From: Polynucleobacter sphagniphilus
GTDB taxonomy: Bacteria; Pseudomonadota; Gammaproteobacteria; Burkholderiales; Burkholderiaceae
Direction of reading: 5' to 3'
NCBI RefSeq assembly: GCF_001953355.1
Contig: NZ_MPIY01000003.1
Coordinates: 406,131-470,130 of the forward strand
Length of the DNA: 64,000 nucleotides
Numbering within the stretch: position 1 is the stretch's first letter; each line of letters begins with the position of its first letter. Below, in pieces: positions 9,276 to 19,289 of this stretch. The notes beneath the pieces were generated by a model that was given only the letters and a program-made list of their open reading frames with translations, was not told the DNA's origin and searched no databases. The translations under genes were made by a program, and so were the position numbers.

Positions 9276-12136
9276 TATGCGAATGAGCGACTTTCGCCGC
9301 TTCCAAAAAGATTACTAATACAGCGGCCACATAAATCTGGATGTTCTGAGTTCAAGCCCACATCATCTGTATGGTGCCAGCAACGACCACATTTTTTGAA
9401 TTGGCTGGCGCGCACCAGAACCTCCAAGCCATCCTTAGAGTGCTCTACTGCAGCACTAGAAGTAATTGTGACGAAACGTAAATCATTTCCGAGGGAGTGG
9501 ATTAAAGCAAAATCTGCCTCGGGCACTTTAATGGTGAGTTCTGCCTGAAGTGATGAACCAACATTGCCAGCCTCTCGTTCAACTTCAATGGCTTTGGTGA
9601 CTTCAGAGCGAATCTCGCGAATGCGGTTCCATTTAGAAACCAAGTCATTTGCATCTTTGATTGCTGGGAAAGCGCCAAATTCTTCCATGAAGATCGATTC
9701 ACTGGCCTGCTCTTGAGCGCCATGAGGAAATGATTTCCATGCCTCTTCTGCCGTAAAGGAGAGGAAGGGTGCCAACCATTTCAAGAGGTTGCGCGTGATA
9801 TGGAAAAGCGCATTTTGCGCAGCACGGCGATCTTGTGAGTGGGGTGCACTCGTATACAGACGATCTTTCAGAATGTCCAGATAGAAGCCACCTAAATCCT
9901 CGGAGCAGAAAGTCAACATGCGTGCAACCGCTGGTTGGAATTCGTATGCTTTGTAGTGGGTTTCCACTTCGCCTTGCAATTGCTCAGCAAGTGCGACAGC
10001 ATAACGATCAATCTCAAGCCATTGCTCTGTTGGTAAGACATGCTGGGTGGGATCAAAGTCAGAGAGATTGGCAAGCAAGAAGCGCAGGGTGTTACGAATG
10101 CGGCGATAACTTTCAGTTACTCGCTTGAGGATCTCATCAGAAATTGTCATTTCACCCGAGTAATCTGTTGAGGCAACCCAAAGGCGGATGATTTCTGCTC
10201 CTAATTTATCGGCGACTTGTTGTGGAGCAATCACGTTGCCGACCGACTTACTCATCTTGCGACCCTGACCATCAACAGTGAAGCCATGGGTTAATAGCGC
10301 TTTGTAAGGCGGCTTGCCATCGAGCATGGAGCCTGTCAGCAAAGATGAGTGGAACCAGCCGCGGTGTTGATCTGAACCTTCTAAATAGAGATCAGCCAAG
10401 CGACCTTCTGGTAATTCGGATTCAGGTCTAAAGAGTTCATTGCGATGGGAACCACGAATCACGTGCCAATGCGTTGTTCCAGAATCAAACCAAACATCTA
10501 GGGTGTCGCGATTCTTTTCGTATTGGGATGCTTCATCGCCAAGTAGTTCGCTCACTTCGAGTTTTTGCCAGGCCTCAATTCCGCCTTGTTCAACACGTTT
10601 TGCAACTTCTTCAAGAAGTTCGATGGTGCGAGGATGTGGTTCACCACTTTCCTTATGAACGAAGAAAGCCATTGGTACGCCCCATTGGCGTTGGCGTGAG
10701 AGCGTCCAATCTGGACGATTGGCAATCATGCTGTGAAGGCGTTGCTTGCCCCATGCTGGAAAGAATTCTGTTCCTTCAATACCGGCCAATGCAGTCTCAC
10801 GCAAACTGGCTTTACCATCAGATGGTTTTTTATCCATGCTCGCGAACCATTGAGAGGTGGCACGATAAATAATTGGGGTCTTATGACGCCAGCAATGCAT
10901 GTATGAATGGGTATAGCTTTTCTCTCTCACCAAGCTACCGGCCTCTCGGAGTGCCTCAACAATTTTTGGATTGGCCTTCCAGATAAATTCATTGGCAAAG
11001 AGAGGGAGCCAGGAGGCGTAGACGCCATTGCCCATTACCGGGCTCAGAATATCTCTATCGGCTATCTGATGCTTTTTGCAAGACTTAAAGTCTTCCTCAC
11101 CATAGGCTGGTGAGCAATGAACAATTCCAGTGCCGGTATCGAGGCTGACATATTCAGCTGCATAGATAGGGGATAAACGACGATAACCTGCATCGAGTTT
11201 TGCTAAGGGATGCCAGAACGAAATATTTTCTAATTGGCTACCCAAGCAGGTGCCGATAATTTCACCTGCCAGACCATATTCCTGAAGGCAGGTCTCCACA
11301 CGATCTTTTGCAAGAATGAATAATTTGTCACCCACATCTACCAAGGCATAGATGAGTTCGGGGTTGACATTCAAGGCTTGATTGGCTGGAATCGTCCAAG
11401 GTGTCGTTGTCCAGATGACCGCCATACCAGGCTTTGCTGGTAAGTCATTTAAACCAAACGCTTTTGCTAATTGTGGGCGCTGAGCATCATCAAAAGCAAA
11501 GCCAACATCAATCGTTGGATCCGTCTTATCTTGGTATTCAACCTCGGCTTCGGCTAGTGCAGATCCACAATCAAAGCACCAATTGACCGGTTTGAGGCCG
11601 CGGAACACATAACCCTTTTTCCAAATATTGCCAAGCGCACGAATCTCATCTGCCTCGTTACGGAAGTTCATGGTGAGATACGGGTTATTCCAGTCGCCCA
11701 GAACGCCCAAGCGCTCAAAATCCTTCTTTTGTTTATCGATTTGCACTTGTGCATAAGCCCGTGCCTTTGCTTGCACCTCTGCAGTCGGTAAATTCTTACC
11801 GAATTGTTTTTCAATTTGGATTTCAATCGGCATGCCATGGCAATCCCAGCCAGGTACATAGGCTGAATCAAAACCCATCAACCAGCGTGACTTTACGATC
11901 ATGTCTTTGAGAATCTTGTTAACTGCATGCCCAATATGAATATCACCATTGGCATATGGAGGGCCATCATGCAAAATAAATTTCGGTTGATTGGCATGTG
12001 CCGCACGAATCTTTTCGTAGAGCTTATTTTTTTGCCATTGCTCAACCCATTGTGGTTCGCGCTTCGCAAGATCTCCGCGCATCGGAAATGGCGTTTCTAA
12101 AAGATTAACGGGATATGAGTTTGCTTTTTCAGACAT
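9275..12136 (-). CDS. ileS: Isoleucine-tRNA ligase
   Basis: This class I synthetase charges tRNA-Ile and edits mischarged valine. The HIGH motif (DIHIGH) is at residues 65-70, KMSKS in [10 protein letters not shown] lies about two thirds along, and the C-terminal zinc knuckle has CGRC...CGRC pairs. I chose the ATG at 12136 (953 aa) because [19 protein letters not shown] matches the usual start; the frame is open a further 31 codons upstream inside ribF. The start overlaps the ribF stop by 8 bp. The substrate tRNA-Ile(CAU) gene with an intron is at 55241. Confidence 0.97.
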   Translation of the reverse strand: MSEKANSYPVNLLETPFPMRGDLAKREPQWVEQWQKNKLYEKIRAAHANQPKFILHDGPPYANGDIHIGHAVNKILKDMIVKSRWLMGFDSAYVPGWDCHGMPIEIQIEKQFGKNLPTAEVQAKARAYAQVQIDKQKKDFERLGVLGDWNNPYLTMNFRNEADEIRALGNIWKKGYVFRGLKPVNWCFDCGSALAEAEVEYQDKTDPTIDVGFAFDDAQRPQLAKAFGLNDLPAKPGMAVIWTTTPWTIPANQALNVNPELIYALVDVGDKLFILAKDRVETCLQEYGLAGEIIGTCLGSQLENISFWHPLAKLDAGYRRLSPIYAAEYVSLDTGTGIVHCSPAYGEEDFKSCKKHQIADRDILSPVMGNGVYASWLPLFANEFIWKANPKIVEALREAGSLVREKSYTHSYMHCWRHKTPIIYRATSQWFASMDKKPSDGKASLRETALAGIEGTEFFPAWGKQRLHSMIANRPDWTLSRQRQWGVPMAFFVHKESGEPHPRTIELLEEVAKRVEQGGIEAWQKLEVSELLGDEASQYEKNRDTLDVWFDSGTTHWHVIRGSHRNELFRPESELPEGRLADLYLEGSDQHRGWFHSSLLTGSMLDGKPPYKALLTHGFTVDGQGRKMSKSVGNVIAPQQVADKLGAEIIRLWVASTDYSGEMTISDEILKRVTESYRRIRNTLRFLLANLSDFDPTQHVLPTEQWLEIDRYAVALAEQLQGEVETHYKAYEFQPAVARMLTFCSEDLGGFYLDILKDRLYTSAPHSQDRRAAQNALFHITRNLLKWLAPFLSFTAEEAWKSFPHGAQEQASESIFMEEFGAFPAIKDANDLVSKWNRIREIRSEVTKAIEVEREAGNVGSSLQAELTIKVPEADFALIHSLGNDLRFVTITSSAAVEHSKDGLEVLVRASQFKKCGRCWHHTDDVGLNSEHPDLCGRCISNLFGSGESRSFA

Positions 12137-13076
12137 AGACTTTTTTCTGGAAATAATTTCTGGCGTGCTTTGCATCTGCTGCAATAGCTTGTGTGAGTGT
12201 GTCGAGGTCAGCGTACTTTTCCTCGTCACGAATTTTTTCTAAAAGCTCAACGGTCACAATTTTTCCGTAAGCATCTTGTTGGTAATCAAAGATATGCGTT
12301 TCAAGTAACACCCGCCCTTCATCCTCTACTGTGGGCCGTACACCCAAGCTAGCTACTGCTGGCAGAGGCTTATCACTCAAGCCAATAACCTGTGCTGTAA
12401 AGATGCCGCTCGTTGCAGGCTTACGATGATGAAGATGATTTGCAACTGCTAAATTTAAGGTGGGAAAGCCCAGTTCGCGCCCAAGCTTTTGTCCATGAAT
12501 GACATGGCCCGAAATGCCATAAGGGCGCCCGAGTAATTTGGCGGCGAGTGTCATATCACCATTGGCTAATGCGGCGCGCAAAGCCGAACTAGAAATGCGC
12601 TCGCCATCTTCAAGAATAGTGTCGATGCTTGAAACGGTGAAGCCAAATTTTTCACCAGCTGCTTTGAGGCTTGCAAAATTTCCGGCACGTTTTGCGCCGT
12701 AGCAAAAATCATCCCCGATTAAAATCCATTTTGCATTGAGCCGCTTGACTAGAATTTCTGAAACAAACTCTTCTGGACTTAGGCTCGCAAAAGCCTTGTT
12801 GAAATGCTCAACCACCACTCGATCGATTCCCATTTGCGCAAACGCAGCTAATTTGTCACGCAGATTCAAGATGCGTGGTGGCGCTGCCTCCGGCGAAAAG
12901 AATTCCTTTGGATGCGGCTCAAAAGTCATGACGCAACTTATCAGCCCTCTTTCGTCGGCTCCTTCTTTTAGTTCTTTGAGCAGGGCGTGATGACCCCTGT
13001 GCACGCCATCGAAATTACCAATGGTTAAGGCACAAGCAGGTCCTGCAGAAAACTGGGTCGGGCCACGGAATACGTT
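12129..13076 (-). CDS. ribF: Bifunctional riboflavin kinase / FAD synthetase
   Basis: This enzyme phosphorylates riboflavin to FMN and adenylates FMN to FAD. The N-terminal nucleotidyltransferase motif [10 protein letters not shown] is at residues 21-30, and the kinase domain with [13 protein letters not shown] lies past residue 180. The start is inferred: a GTG at 13076 gives the family-typical opening MNVFRGP and 315 aa, whereas the open frame reaches a TTG at 13124 that would overlap purN. If the GTG is right, only 42 bp separate ribF from the divergent purN. ileS overlaps its end. Confidence 0.93.
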   Translation of the reverse strand, partial: NVFRGPTQFSAGPACALTIGNFDGVHRGHHALLKELKEGADERGLISCVMTFEPHPKEFFSPEAAPPRILNLRDKLAAFAQMGIDRVVVEHFNKAFASLSPEEFVSEILVKRLNAKWILIGDDFCYGAKRAGNFASLKAAGEKFGFTVSSIDTILEDGERISSSALRAALANGDMTLAAKLLGRPYGISGHVIHGQKLGRELGFPTLNLAVANHLHHRKPATSGIFTAQVIGLSDKPLPAVASLGVRPTVEDEGRVLLETHIFDYQQDAYGKIVTVELLEKIRDEEKYADLDTLTQAIAADAKHARNYFQKKVYV

Positions 13077-13118
13077 CACAAAATCGCTTTCAGGGTAGCC
13101 TTCAATTATATTGTGGGC

Positions 13119-13748
13119 ATGCAATCAATCGTTACCTTAATCTCAGGCCGCGGATCAAACTTCGAGGCAATCGTTAAAACAGCCCAAAAAGAGGCTTGGC
13201 CCGTTCAATTTTCGGGGGTCATTTCCAACCGATCTAGCGCTTTGGGGCTTGATTTTGCTCGTTCTCATGGAATTCCAGCCTTTGCCATTGAGCATCAAGA
13301 GCATCCCTCTAGAGAGTCTTTTGATGCCGCCCTCATCGAGCAAATTGATGCTTTAGGGGCTGATTTAGTGGTTTTAGCTGGATTTATGCGTATTTTGACT
13401 CCGGGCTTTATTCGCCACTATGAAGGGCGTTTGATCAATATTCATCCTGCTTTATTACCTGCTTTTCCTGGATTGCATACCCATGAGCGTGCTTTGGAGG
13501 CTAAAGTGACAACACACGGAGCTACTGTGCACTTTGTAAATGAAGGCGTTGATGAGGGTCCCATCATCTGCCAGGCCTCTGTTCCAGTGCTTCCCGGGGA
13601 CGATGCAGCGACCTTGGGGGCTCGTGTTTTGGCTGCTGAGCATCAAATCTATCCACGGGCCGTAAAATGGTTCCTCGATGGACGATTGCGAATAGAAGGT
13701 AATCAAGTGAAGTTACAACCCCCGGAGTCGCAATTTTTTAAATTATGA
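13119..13748 (+). CDS. purN: Phosphoribosylglycinamide formyltransferase
   Basis: This is the folate-dependent GAR transformylase, the third step of de novo purine synthesis. The N-terminal ISGRGSN motif is at 8-14. The catalytic residues Asn107 and His109 are in INIHPALLPAFPG, and Asp145 is in EGVDEGP. The ATG at 13119 gives 209 aa. Its stop overlaps the next gene's start in ATGA, so the methyltransferase gene is coupled to it. Confidence 0.96.
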   Translation: MQSIVTLISGRGSNFEAIVKTAQKEAWPVQFSGVISNRSSALGLDFARSHGIPAFAIEHQEHPSRESFDAALIEQIDALGADLVVLAGFMRILTPGFIRHYEGRLINIHPALLPAFPGLHTHERALEAKVTTHGATVHFVNEGVDEGPIICQASVPVLPGDDAATLGARVLAAEHQIYPRAVKWFLDGRLRIEGNQVKLQPPESQFFKL

Positions 13749-15259
13749 GTAAAGAACGTTCATCCAGAAATGCCAGCCCAAGAGCCAGGGCTAGATCCAG
13801 CGATAGTAAAAACTACGCTACTAAATCAAAAGATCCTTTGCGTAACCCTGAGCGACGCAATGCGAGCGGCAATCTCATTGGGCCTGTCGGTCAAAAGAAT
13901 TTTTCGAATGCCAAGGCATTGCCTCAGCATGCCATTCATTTAGAGCGCCTGTTGCCAGAGATGCTCAGTTTTGAGCAGCCTGCAGATCGAGTCGTCAGTC
14001 GCTACTTTCGGGCTGAGCCGCAACTTGGTAACCGTGATCGCGCCTTGATCGCAGAAAGTGCTTTTGCTATCTTGCGTCGTAAAAATGAGTTCTCACAATT
14101 GGCAGTGAGTGGTGAAGGCTCTCAGGCCAGACGCTTAGCTCTATTGGGTTTGATGTCCGCCTTGTCTGAAGGTGGCCTAGGCACATCGAATCGTGCAGAA
14201 AGCGCGATTGCCGATCTGGCGCACGTGCTCAAGCCGGGAGAGTACGAGTGGCTCGTTCATGTTTCTAAGATTGACCCGGAGACTTTAAACCCCCTGGTTC
14301 GCAATAATCTGCCGGAGTGGCTTTGGGATGCTTTTGGAAAGTATCCGGGTGAAGAGTCTCGTGAAGCCTTGGCTAAATCACTCATGCATCCAGCCCTATT
14401 GGATCTGCGCGCAAATACGATGAAGACTACGCGCGAGCAATTGCTCCTTGAGATGAATGCCCTGGGCGGTCGTTATCAAGCGATCCCAACGCCTTATGCG
14501 CCAGATGGCGTGCGCATCATGGGCAAGCCTGCGCTACAAAATACGGTTGGCTTTAAGGCCGGCATGTTTGAGGTTCAAGATGAAGGCAGCCAGCTGTTGG
14601 CTTACCTGTTGGCGCCTAAGCGCGGTGAGATGGTGGTTGATTTTTGCGCAGGTGCTGGTGGCAAGACTTTAGCAATAGGAGCCCTGATGCGCTCTACAGG
14701 CCGTTTATATGCCTTAGATACATCCGAGCGTCGCTTGGCAAATCTAAAGCCTAGGCAGGCCCGTAGCGGCTTATCCAATGTCCATCCTGTTTGGATCGAT
14801 AGTGAGAATGACACCAAGATTAAGCGTTTGGCTGGAAAAATTGATCGTGTCTTAGTGGATGCGCCATGTAGCGGGATGGGTACCTTGCGCCGCAATCCTG
14901 ATCTAAAGTGGCGTCAAACTCCTGAGGGAGTGCTCGAATTAAATGTTAAACAAGCCAATATTCTGGCTTCTGCAAGTCGCTTGCTAAAACCCGGCGGCCG
15001 TTTGGTTTATGCCACTTGCAGTCTCTTGCCGCAAGAAAACCAAGGGATTGCAGAAGACTTTTTAGCAAAACACCCTGAATTTGAAGTGGTGCCTGCTGCA
15101 GAAGTGCTTAAACCCCTGTTCCCAAATCAGATGCCGATTGGATGCAGTCCAGATAATCCTTGGTGGCAGTTGTGGCCCCATATTCATGGGACGGATGGAT
15201 TTTTTGGAGCCGTCTTCCAAAAAAAGATAGTCGTTAAAGCGCCAAAAGAAGAAGCCTAA
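13745..15259 (+). CDS. RsmB/NOP-family rRNA (cytosine-5) methyltransferase
   Basis: This is a SAM-dependent RNA m5C methyltransferase of the NOL1/NOP2/Sun group. A basic low-complexity N-terminus (first 45 residues, rich in Arg, Ser and Lys) precedes a helical domain. The Rossmann catalytic domain has the SAM loop VDFCAGAGGKT and the two conserved cysteines in DAPCSGMG and YATCSL. At 504 aa it is longer than E. coli RsmB mainly through the N-terminus. The exact target base is not determined by sequence. It is coupled to purN by a 4-bp overlap. Confidence 0.9.
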   Translation: MSKERSSRNASPRARARSSDSKNYATKSKDPLRNPERRNASGNLIGPVGQKNFSNAKALPQHAIHLERLLPEMLSFEQPADRVVSRYFRAEPQLGNRDRALIAESAFAILRRKNEFSQLAVSGEGSQARRLALLGLMSALSEGGLGTSNRAESAIADLAHVLKPGEYEWLVHVSKIDPETLNPLVRNNLPEWLWDAFGKYPGEESREALAKSLMHPALLDLRANTMKTTREQLLLEMNALGGRYQAIPTPYAPDGVRIMGKPALQNTVGFKAGMFEVQDEGSQLLAYLLAPKRGEMVVDFCAGAGGKTLAIGALMRSTGRLYALDTSERRLANLKPRQARSGLSNVHPVWIDSENDTKIKRLAGKIDRVLVDAPCSGMGTLRRNPDLKWRQTPEGVLELNVKQANILASASRLLKPGGRLVYATCSLLPQENQGIAEDFLAKHPEFEVVPAAEVLKPLFPNQMPIGCSPDNPWWQLWPHIHGTDGFFGAVFQKKIVVKAPKEEA

Positions 15260-15312
15260 AAAGCTGGGAAAGCTTTAAAATAGGGGCTTACCATATCTTT
15301 AGGGACTCCCTT

Positions 15313-16512
15313 TTGAATACTGCTTCTTATTCTGGTTTTGATCTATTTCTCAATTGGCTTGCGCATGGCTATCTTCAATGGTCTTGGTGGGAGATCGTTG
15401 TTTACACTTTGCTCGTGACGCACATCACTATTGCTGCTGTGACTATCTTTCTGCACCGTTGCCAAGCCCATCGCGCCTTAGATTTGCATCCCATCATGTC
15501 GCATTTTTTCCGCTTCTGGTTGTGGCTTACAACCGGAATGGTGACCAAGGAGTGGGCTGCGATTCATCGCAAACACCACGCTAAGTGCGAAACCATCGAT
15601 GATCCACATAGCCCACAAATTTTAGGAATCAATACCGTCTTGTCACGTGGTGCAGAGCTCTATAAAAAAGAGGCTGCCAATCAAGAGACCTTAAACAAGT
15701 TCGGACACGGCACCCCTAATGACTGGATAGAACATCATCTCTATTCTAAATTTTCATGGCAAGGCGTTGCTTTGATGTTAATCATCGACGTATTTTTATT
15801 TGGCGGTATTGGTTTGACAGTGTGGGCAGTGCAAATGCTTTGGATTCCAATTACGGCAGCTGGTGTGATTAACGGCATTGGACATTTCTGGGGTTATCGT
15901 AATTACGATTGCGAAGATGCATCCAGAAACATCCTTCCTTGGGGTATCTTGATCGGTGGCGAGGAGTTACACAACAACCATCACACCTACGCTACTAGCG
16001 CCAAGCTCTCTAACAAGTGGTATGAGTTTGATATTGGTTGGCTTTACATACAGATGATGAGTGCGCTTGGTTTGGCGACAGTAAAGAAGACTCCCCCCAA
16101 GCCTATTCTGAGTAACTTACGCCCTGCGGACCAGGGCACACTGGAAGCCATCATTGCCAATCGTTATGAAATCATGGCGCGTTATAGCAAGACGCTACGC
16201 AGCTTCTTTAGTAATGAAGTCCAGCATATGCAGGTATTGGCTGCGCATCTGAAGGATGCGCGCACATGGTTGGGCAAAGATGAATCTCGCCTGAGTGATG
16301 AAGAAAAATCCAAACTGGAAGAGTTAATTGCAAGCAATGCCCAGTTGCGCAAAATGATTGAAATGCGTCGTGATTTACAAGCCATCTGGGGCCGCTCTAA
16401 TGCTACTGGCGATCAATTGCTAGCCCAACTCCATTCTTGGTGTCAGCGTGCCGAGGAGAGTGGTTTATCGAGCTTGCGCGAGTTCTCTTTGCGTTTGCGA
16501 CGTTATGCATAA
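15313..16512 (+). CDS. Membrane fatty acid (acyl-CoA delta-9 type) desaturase
   Basis: This is a di-iron integral membrane desaturase of the DesC/stearoyl-CoA desaturase family, expected to introduce a double bond into membrane acyl chains. The His boxes are HRCQAHR (48-54), HRKHH (85-89), GIGHF near 190 and HNNHH (220-224), with paired hydrophobic segments between them. A C-terminal helical region of about 120 residues follows the catalytic core. The start must be a TTG at 15313, since a stop codon lies just upstream in frame; AGGGA sits 7 bases before it. No other gene shares its transcript on this strand. Confidence 0.92.
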   Translation: MNTASYSGFDLFLNWLAHGYLQWSWWEIVVYTLLVTHITIAAVTIFLHRCQAHRALDLHPIMSHFFRFWLWLTTGMVTKEWAAIHRKHHAKCETIDDPHSPQILGINTVLSRGAELYKKEAANQETLNKFGHGTPNDWIEHHLYSKFSWQGVALMLIIDVFLFGGIGLTVWAVQMLWIPITAAGVINGIGHFWGYRNYDCEDASRNILPWGILIGGEELHNNHHTYATSAKLSNKWYEFDIGWLYIQMMSALGLATVKKTPPKPILSNLRPADQGTLEAIIANRYEIMARYSKTLRSFFSNEVQHMQVLAAHLKDARTWLGKDESRLSDEEKSKLEELIASNAQLRKMIEMRRDLQAIWGRSNATGDQLLAQLHSWCQRAEESGLSSLREFSLRLRRYA

Positions 16513-16551
16513 GCCAACGATGAGTTGGGTCTGCGCTCTCGAAGTTCAGAT

Positions 16552-16586
16552 AATAAAAAACCCGCTGTATTAGCGGGTTTTTTATT
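16552..16586. terminator. Bidirectional terminator
   Basis: A 15-bp stem (AATAAAAAACCCGCT with AGCGGGTTTTTTATT) and a 5-base loop lie between the convergent desaturase gene and rpmG. Confidence 0.92.
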
Positions 16587-16601
16587 TGTGAAGTAAAGAA
16601 A

Positions 16602-16769
16602 TTACTTCAGCTTGGTTTCTTTGTAAGCAACGTGCTTGCGAATGGTTGGATCGAATTTCATGATCTCCATTTTCTCAGGCTTTGTACGCTTGTTTTTTGA
16701 AGTAGTGTAGAAGTGACCAGTACCTGCTGATGACTCTAACTTGATTTTTTCTCTGCCGCCTTTAGCCAT
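16602..16769 (-). CDS. rpmG: 50S ribosomal protein L33
   Basis: This 55-aa protein begins [20 protein letters not shown] and ends in ATG-to-TAA frame with the basic tail [10 protein letters not shown], a clear match to bacterial L33. No CXXC pairs are present, so it is the zinc-free type. It follows rpmB after 11 bp, the usual rpmB-rpmG operon. The start has GGAGCGCAC upstream as a ribosome binding site. Confidence 0.97.
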   Translation of the reverse strand: MAKGGREKIKLESSAGTGHFYTTSKNKRTKPEKMEIMKFDPTIRKHVAYKETKLK

Positions 16770-16780
16770 TTGTGCGCTCC

Positions 16781-17014
16781 TTAAATTTCGCCACGTGCAC
16801 GAAGATCAGACAAAACAGCATCGATGCCATTTTTGTCGATCACGCGCAAACCAGCGTTGGTTAAGCGCAAGCTGACCCAACGGTTTTCAGATTCTACCCA
16901 GAAACGACGATTTTGCAGATTAGGCAAAAAGCGACGCTTTGTTTTGTTATTTGCATGGGATACATTGTTGCCAACCATCGGCTTCTTCCCAGTGACTTGG
17001 CAAACTTTTGCCAT
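16781..17014 (-). CDS. rpmB: 50S ribosomal protein L28
   Basis: This 77-aa ribosomal protein starts [20 protein letters not shown], the standard L28 opening, and contains the [10 protein letters not shown] motif. I take the ATG at 17014; an upstream in-frame ATG at 17026 would add four residues unlike the family. A TACAAT box about 35 bp upstream could be its -10. It is cotranscribed with rpmG. Confidence 0.97.
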   Translation of the reverse strand: MAKVCQVTGKKPMVGNNVSHANNKTKRRFLPNLQNRRFWVESENRWVSLRLTNAGLRVIDKNGIDAVLSDLRARGEI

Positions 17015-17171
17015 GACGGACTCCATAATTGCGAAAAAAGAAGATTGTATCAGGCATAGAGGGTTTTGATCTACCCCTAATTGGCTTTAGTTTGAACGAT
17101 TGGTGTAATAAATGGATCTAGACATTCTGAATTACCATTAAAGTTAGTAATTACTATCTTTAAAAGTCAAT

Positions 17172-17861
17172 CTACATAAGGCCTGAGTCTGAAAATGAGA
17201 AAAAACCACTCCCGCTCACGATACAGTGATCAAGTAGCGGAATATCGACTAGTTCCAGGGCTTTTGTGAGGATGTTGGTTAAATCTTGATCAGCCTGGCT
17301 TGGTAGCGGATTCCCACTCGGGTGATTATGGGCCACGATGATGGCGCTGGCATTGCGGGTGAGGGCCTCCTTGAGGATTTCTCGTGGATAGACAGCTGTA
17401 TGGGTGATCGACCCCCGAAAGAGCTCCTGGCACTCAATCAGACGATATCTGGAGTCTAAATAAAGACATAAAAAGACTTCATGGGGTAGTTTGCCTATTT
17501 TTGCCTGTAAAAACTCCCTGACATGGGTTGGCGAAGAAAAGATCGAGTCGTATGCCAGCCCTTCCTCCAGGCTACGCTTGACTAGTTCATAGGCGGCTTG
17601 GATTTGTGACCATTTTGAGAGTCCCATGCCGTGAATGCGCGTTAGCTCGTCAGGGCTAGCACTCAAAAGGCGAGGTAGGCTGCCAAATTGATGGAGAAGA
17701 TCTTGGGCCAAGGCCACGGCGCTTTTGCCTTTAACTCCAACCCGCAAGAAGATGGCTAAGAGCTCAGCATCATTTAATGACTGAGCGCCTTGGGCGCGTA
17801 ATTTCTCTCTAGGCTGATCCTCTCTTGGCCAATCTGGGATCGGAGAGTGTTCCTTGGTCAG
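17172..17861 (-). CDS. radC: RadC family (JAB/MPN domain) protein
   Basis: This is a RadC-like protein with an N-terminal helix-hairpin-helix region (IHGMGLSKWSQIQAAYEL) and a C-terminal JAB metalloprotease fold carrying the zinc-site motif HNHPSGNPLPSQAD. The cellular role of chromosomal RadC is unresolved despite its name. The family opening is ...DWPREDQPREKL, but there is no ATG, GTG or TTG at the expected place. I place the start at a CTG (17861), giving about 229 aa. The only standard start in the open frame is a TTG at 18011, which would put 50 extra residues inside the divergent fkpB gene. Confidence 0.85.
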   Translation of the reverse strand: MTKEHSPIPDWPREDQPREKLRAQGAQSLNDAELLAIFLRVGVKGKSAVALAQDLLHQFGSLPRLLSASPDELTRIHGMGLSKWSQIQAAYELVKRSLEEGLAYDSIFSSPTHVREFLQAKIGKLPHEVFLCLYLDSRYRLIECQELFRGSITHTAVYPREILKEALTRNASAIIVAHNHPSGNPLPSQADQDLTNILTKALELVDIPLLDHCIVSGSGFFSFSDSGLM

Positions 17862-17882
17862 CTGCCTAGATACAATTACCTT

Positions 17883-18329
17883 ATGACTAAGCTTATTGTT
17901 CTGCCTAATTCCTATCTCACCCTCAACTATCGGCTGACTTTGCCCAATGGGGAGGATTACATCAATACGTTTATTGACCGTCCCGCGACGGTTTTGATGG
18001 GTTCTGGACAATTTGCGCCTTGTTTTGAAAAAGTGTTGTTGGGTTTAGAGGTGGGCGAGAAAAAAAGTGCCTTACTCCCGCCGGAAGAAAGTTTTGGCGA
18101 ACGTAAAGATGAGTTGGTGCAGTGGGTTTCTTTGGGGGCGCTTAAAGAAGGCCGGGATGAGGACGCAGAATTTAATCCGGGTGATGTGATTGAGTTCAAT
18201 GCCCCGGGTGGTGCTCAATATGCTGGTGTATTGCAATCGATTAACGAAGAGGGTGCTTGGTTTGATTTCAATCACCCCTTGGCTGGTCGCCCCGTTACCT
18301 TTGAAGCGCAAATTGTTGCGATTCTCTAG
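17883..18329 (+). CDS. fkpB: FKBP-type peptidyl-prolyl isomerase (SlpA/FkpB type)
   Basis: This 148-aa cytoplasmic prolyl isomerase has the SlpA-type FKBP core interrupted by an insert-in-flap segment. The opening strand YLTLNYRLTLPNGE and the LLPPEESFGE motif near residue 65 fit the family. It precedes ispH by 18 bp, the same fkpB-ispH order as in E. coli. No ribosome binding site is visible, and a TACAAT box ends only 6 bases before the ATG, so a leaderless transcript is possible. Confidence 0.9.
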   Translation: MTKLIVLPNSYLTLNYRLTLPNGEDYINTFIDRPATVLMGSGQFAPCFEKVLLGLEVGEKKSALLPPEESFGERKDELVQWVSLGALKEGRDEDAEFNPGDVIEFNAPGGAQYAGVLQSINEEGAWFDFNHPLAGRPVTFEAQIVAIL

Positions 18330-18347
18330 AACATATTTAAAGCAGCC

Positions 18348-19289
18348 ATGAATCCGATAGATAGCCCTGAAATTTTGATGGCCCAGCCCCGCGGCTTTTG
18401 TGCTGGCGTAGACCGCGCAATCAATATCGTTAATGAAGCGCTCAATCGCTTTGGTGCCCCAATCTATGTGCGCCATGAAATTGTGCATAACGCATACGTG
18501 GTCAATGAGCTCCGTGAAAAAGGCGCGGTCTTTGTTGATGAATTGCACGAAGTACCCAAGGGTGGCATTGTGGTGTTTAGTGCGCACGGCGTTTCTAAAG
18601 AGGTGCGACAAGATGCCGAACAACGTGGATTGCAGGTGTATGACGCGACTTGTCCATTGGTAACCAAAGTACATCTTGAGGTCGTTAAGATGTGCAAAGA
18701 AGGCTATACCGTATTGATGATTGGCCATGCTGGCCACCCTGAGGTTGAGGGCACTATGGGGCAGGTGAAAGAGGGCGTCTTCTTGATTGAGAAAATCGGC
18801 GATGTTGAGAAATTGACTTTCCCAAGTGATACCAAGATTGCCTTTGTAACTCAAACAACGCTCTCCGTTGATGAGACCAAAGAAATTGTTGATGCATTAA
18901 CGAGCAAGTTCCCTAAGATTGTTCAACCTCGCAAGCAAGATATTTGTTACGCTACTCAAAATCGTCAAGACGCCGTTAAGTTGATGGCGCCTCAAGTTGA
19001 GGTCGTTATTGTGGTGGGTAGTAAGGCAAGCTCGAACTCGAATCGTTTGCGTGAACTATCTGAAAAGTTAGGTGTACCGTCTTACATGGTGGACGCACCG
19101 GAGCAACTCAAGGCCGAATGGTTTGCAGGTAAAAAGCGCGTGGGTTTGACTGCTGGCGCATCAGCGCCAGAGAGTTTGGCGCAGTCAATCGTTGCAAAGA
19201 TCCAAGAATTTGGTCCGCGGCAAGTACGAGCACTGCCGGGGGTGGTTGAAGATGTTACCTTTTCACTACCTAAAAATTTAGTTGATTAG
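18348..19289 (+). CDS. ispH: 4-hydroxy-3-methylbut-2-enyl diphosphate reductase
   Basis: This [4Fe-4S] enzyme carries out the last step of the MEP isoprenoid pathway, making IPP and DMAPP. The three cluster cysteines are in RGFCAGV (residue 18), DATCPLV and ICYATQNRQ. Its 313 aa are normal. It works in the same pathway as dxs and ispA at 44-47 kb. Its last 4 bp overlap the end of the convergent argD. Confidence 0.97.
   Translation: MNPIDSPEILMAQPRGFCAGVDRAINIVNEALNRFGAPIYVRHEIVHNAYVVNELREKGAVFVDELHEVPKGGIVVFSAHGVSKEVRQDAEQRGLQVYDATCPLVTKVHLEVVKMCKEGYTVLMIGHAGHPEVEGTMGQVKEGVFLIEKIGDVEKLTFPSDTKIAFVTQTTLSVDETKEIVDALTSKFPKIVQPRKQDICYATQNRQDAVKLMAPQVEVVIVVGSKASSNSNRLRELSEKLGVPSYMVDAPEQLKAEWFAGKKRVGLTAGASAPESLAQSIVAKIQEFGPRQVRALPGVVEDVTFSLPKNLVD

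Noticed and set aside
18072..18854. A 260-codon minus-strand frame opposite fkpB and ispH
   Set aside because: It is antisense to two well-identified genes and has no recognisable domain or ribosome binding site.
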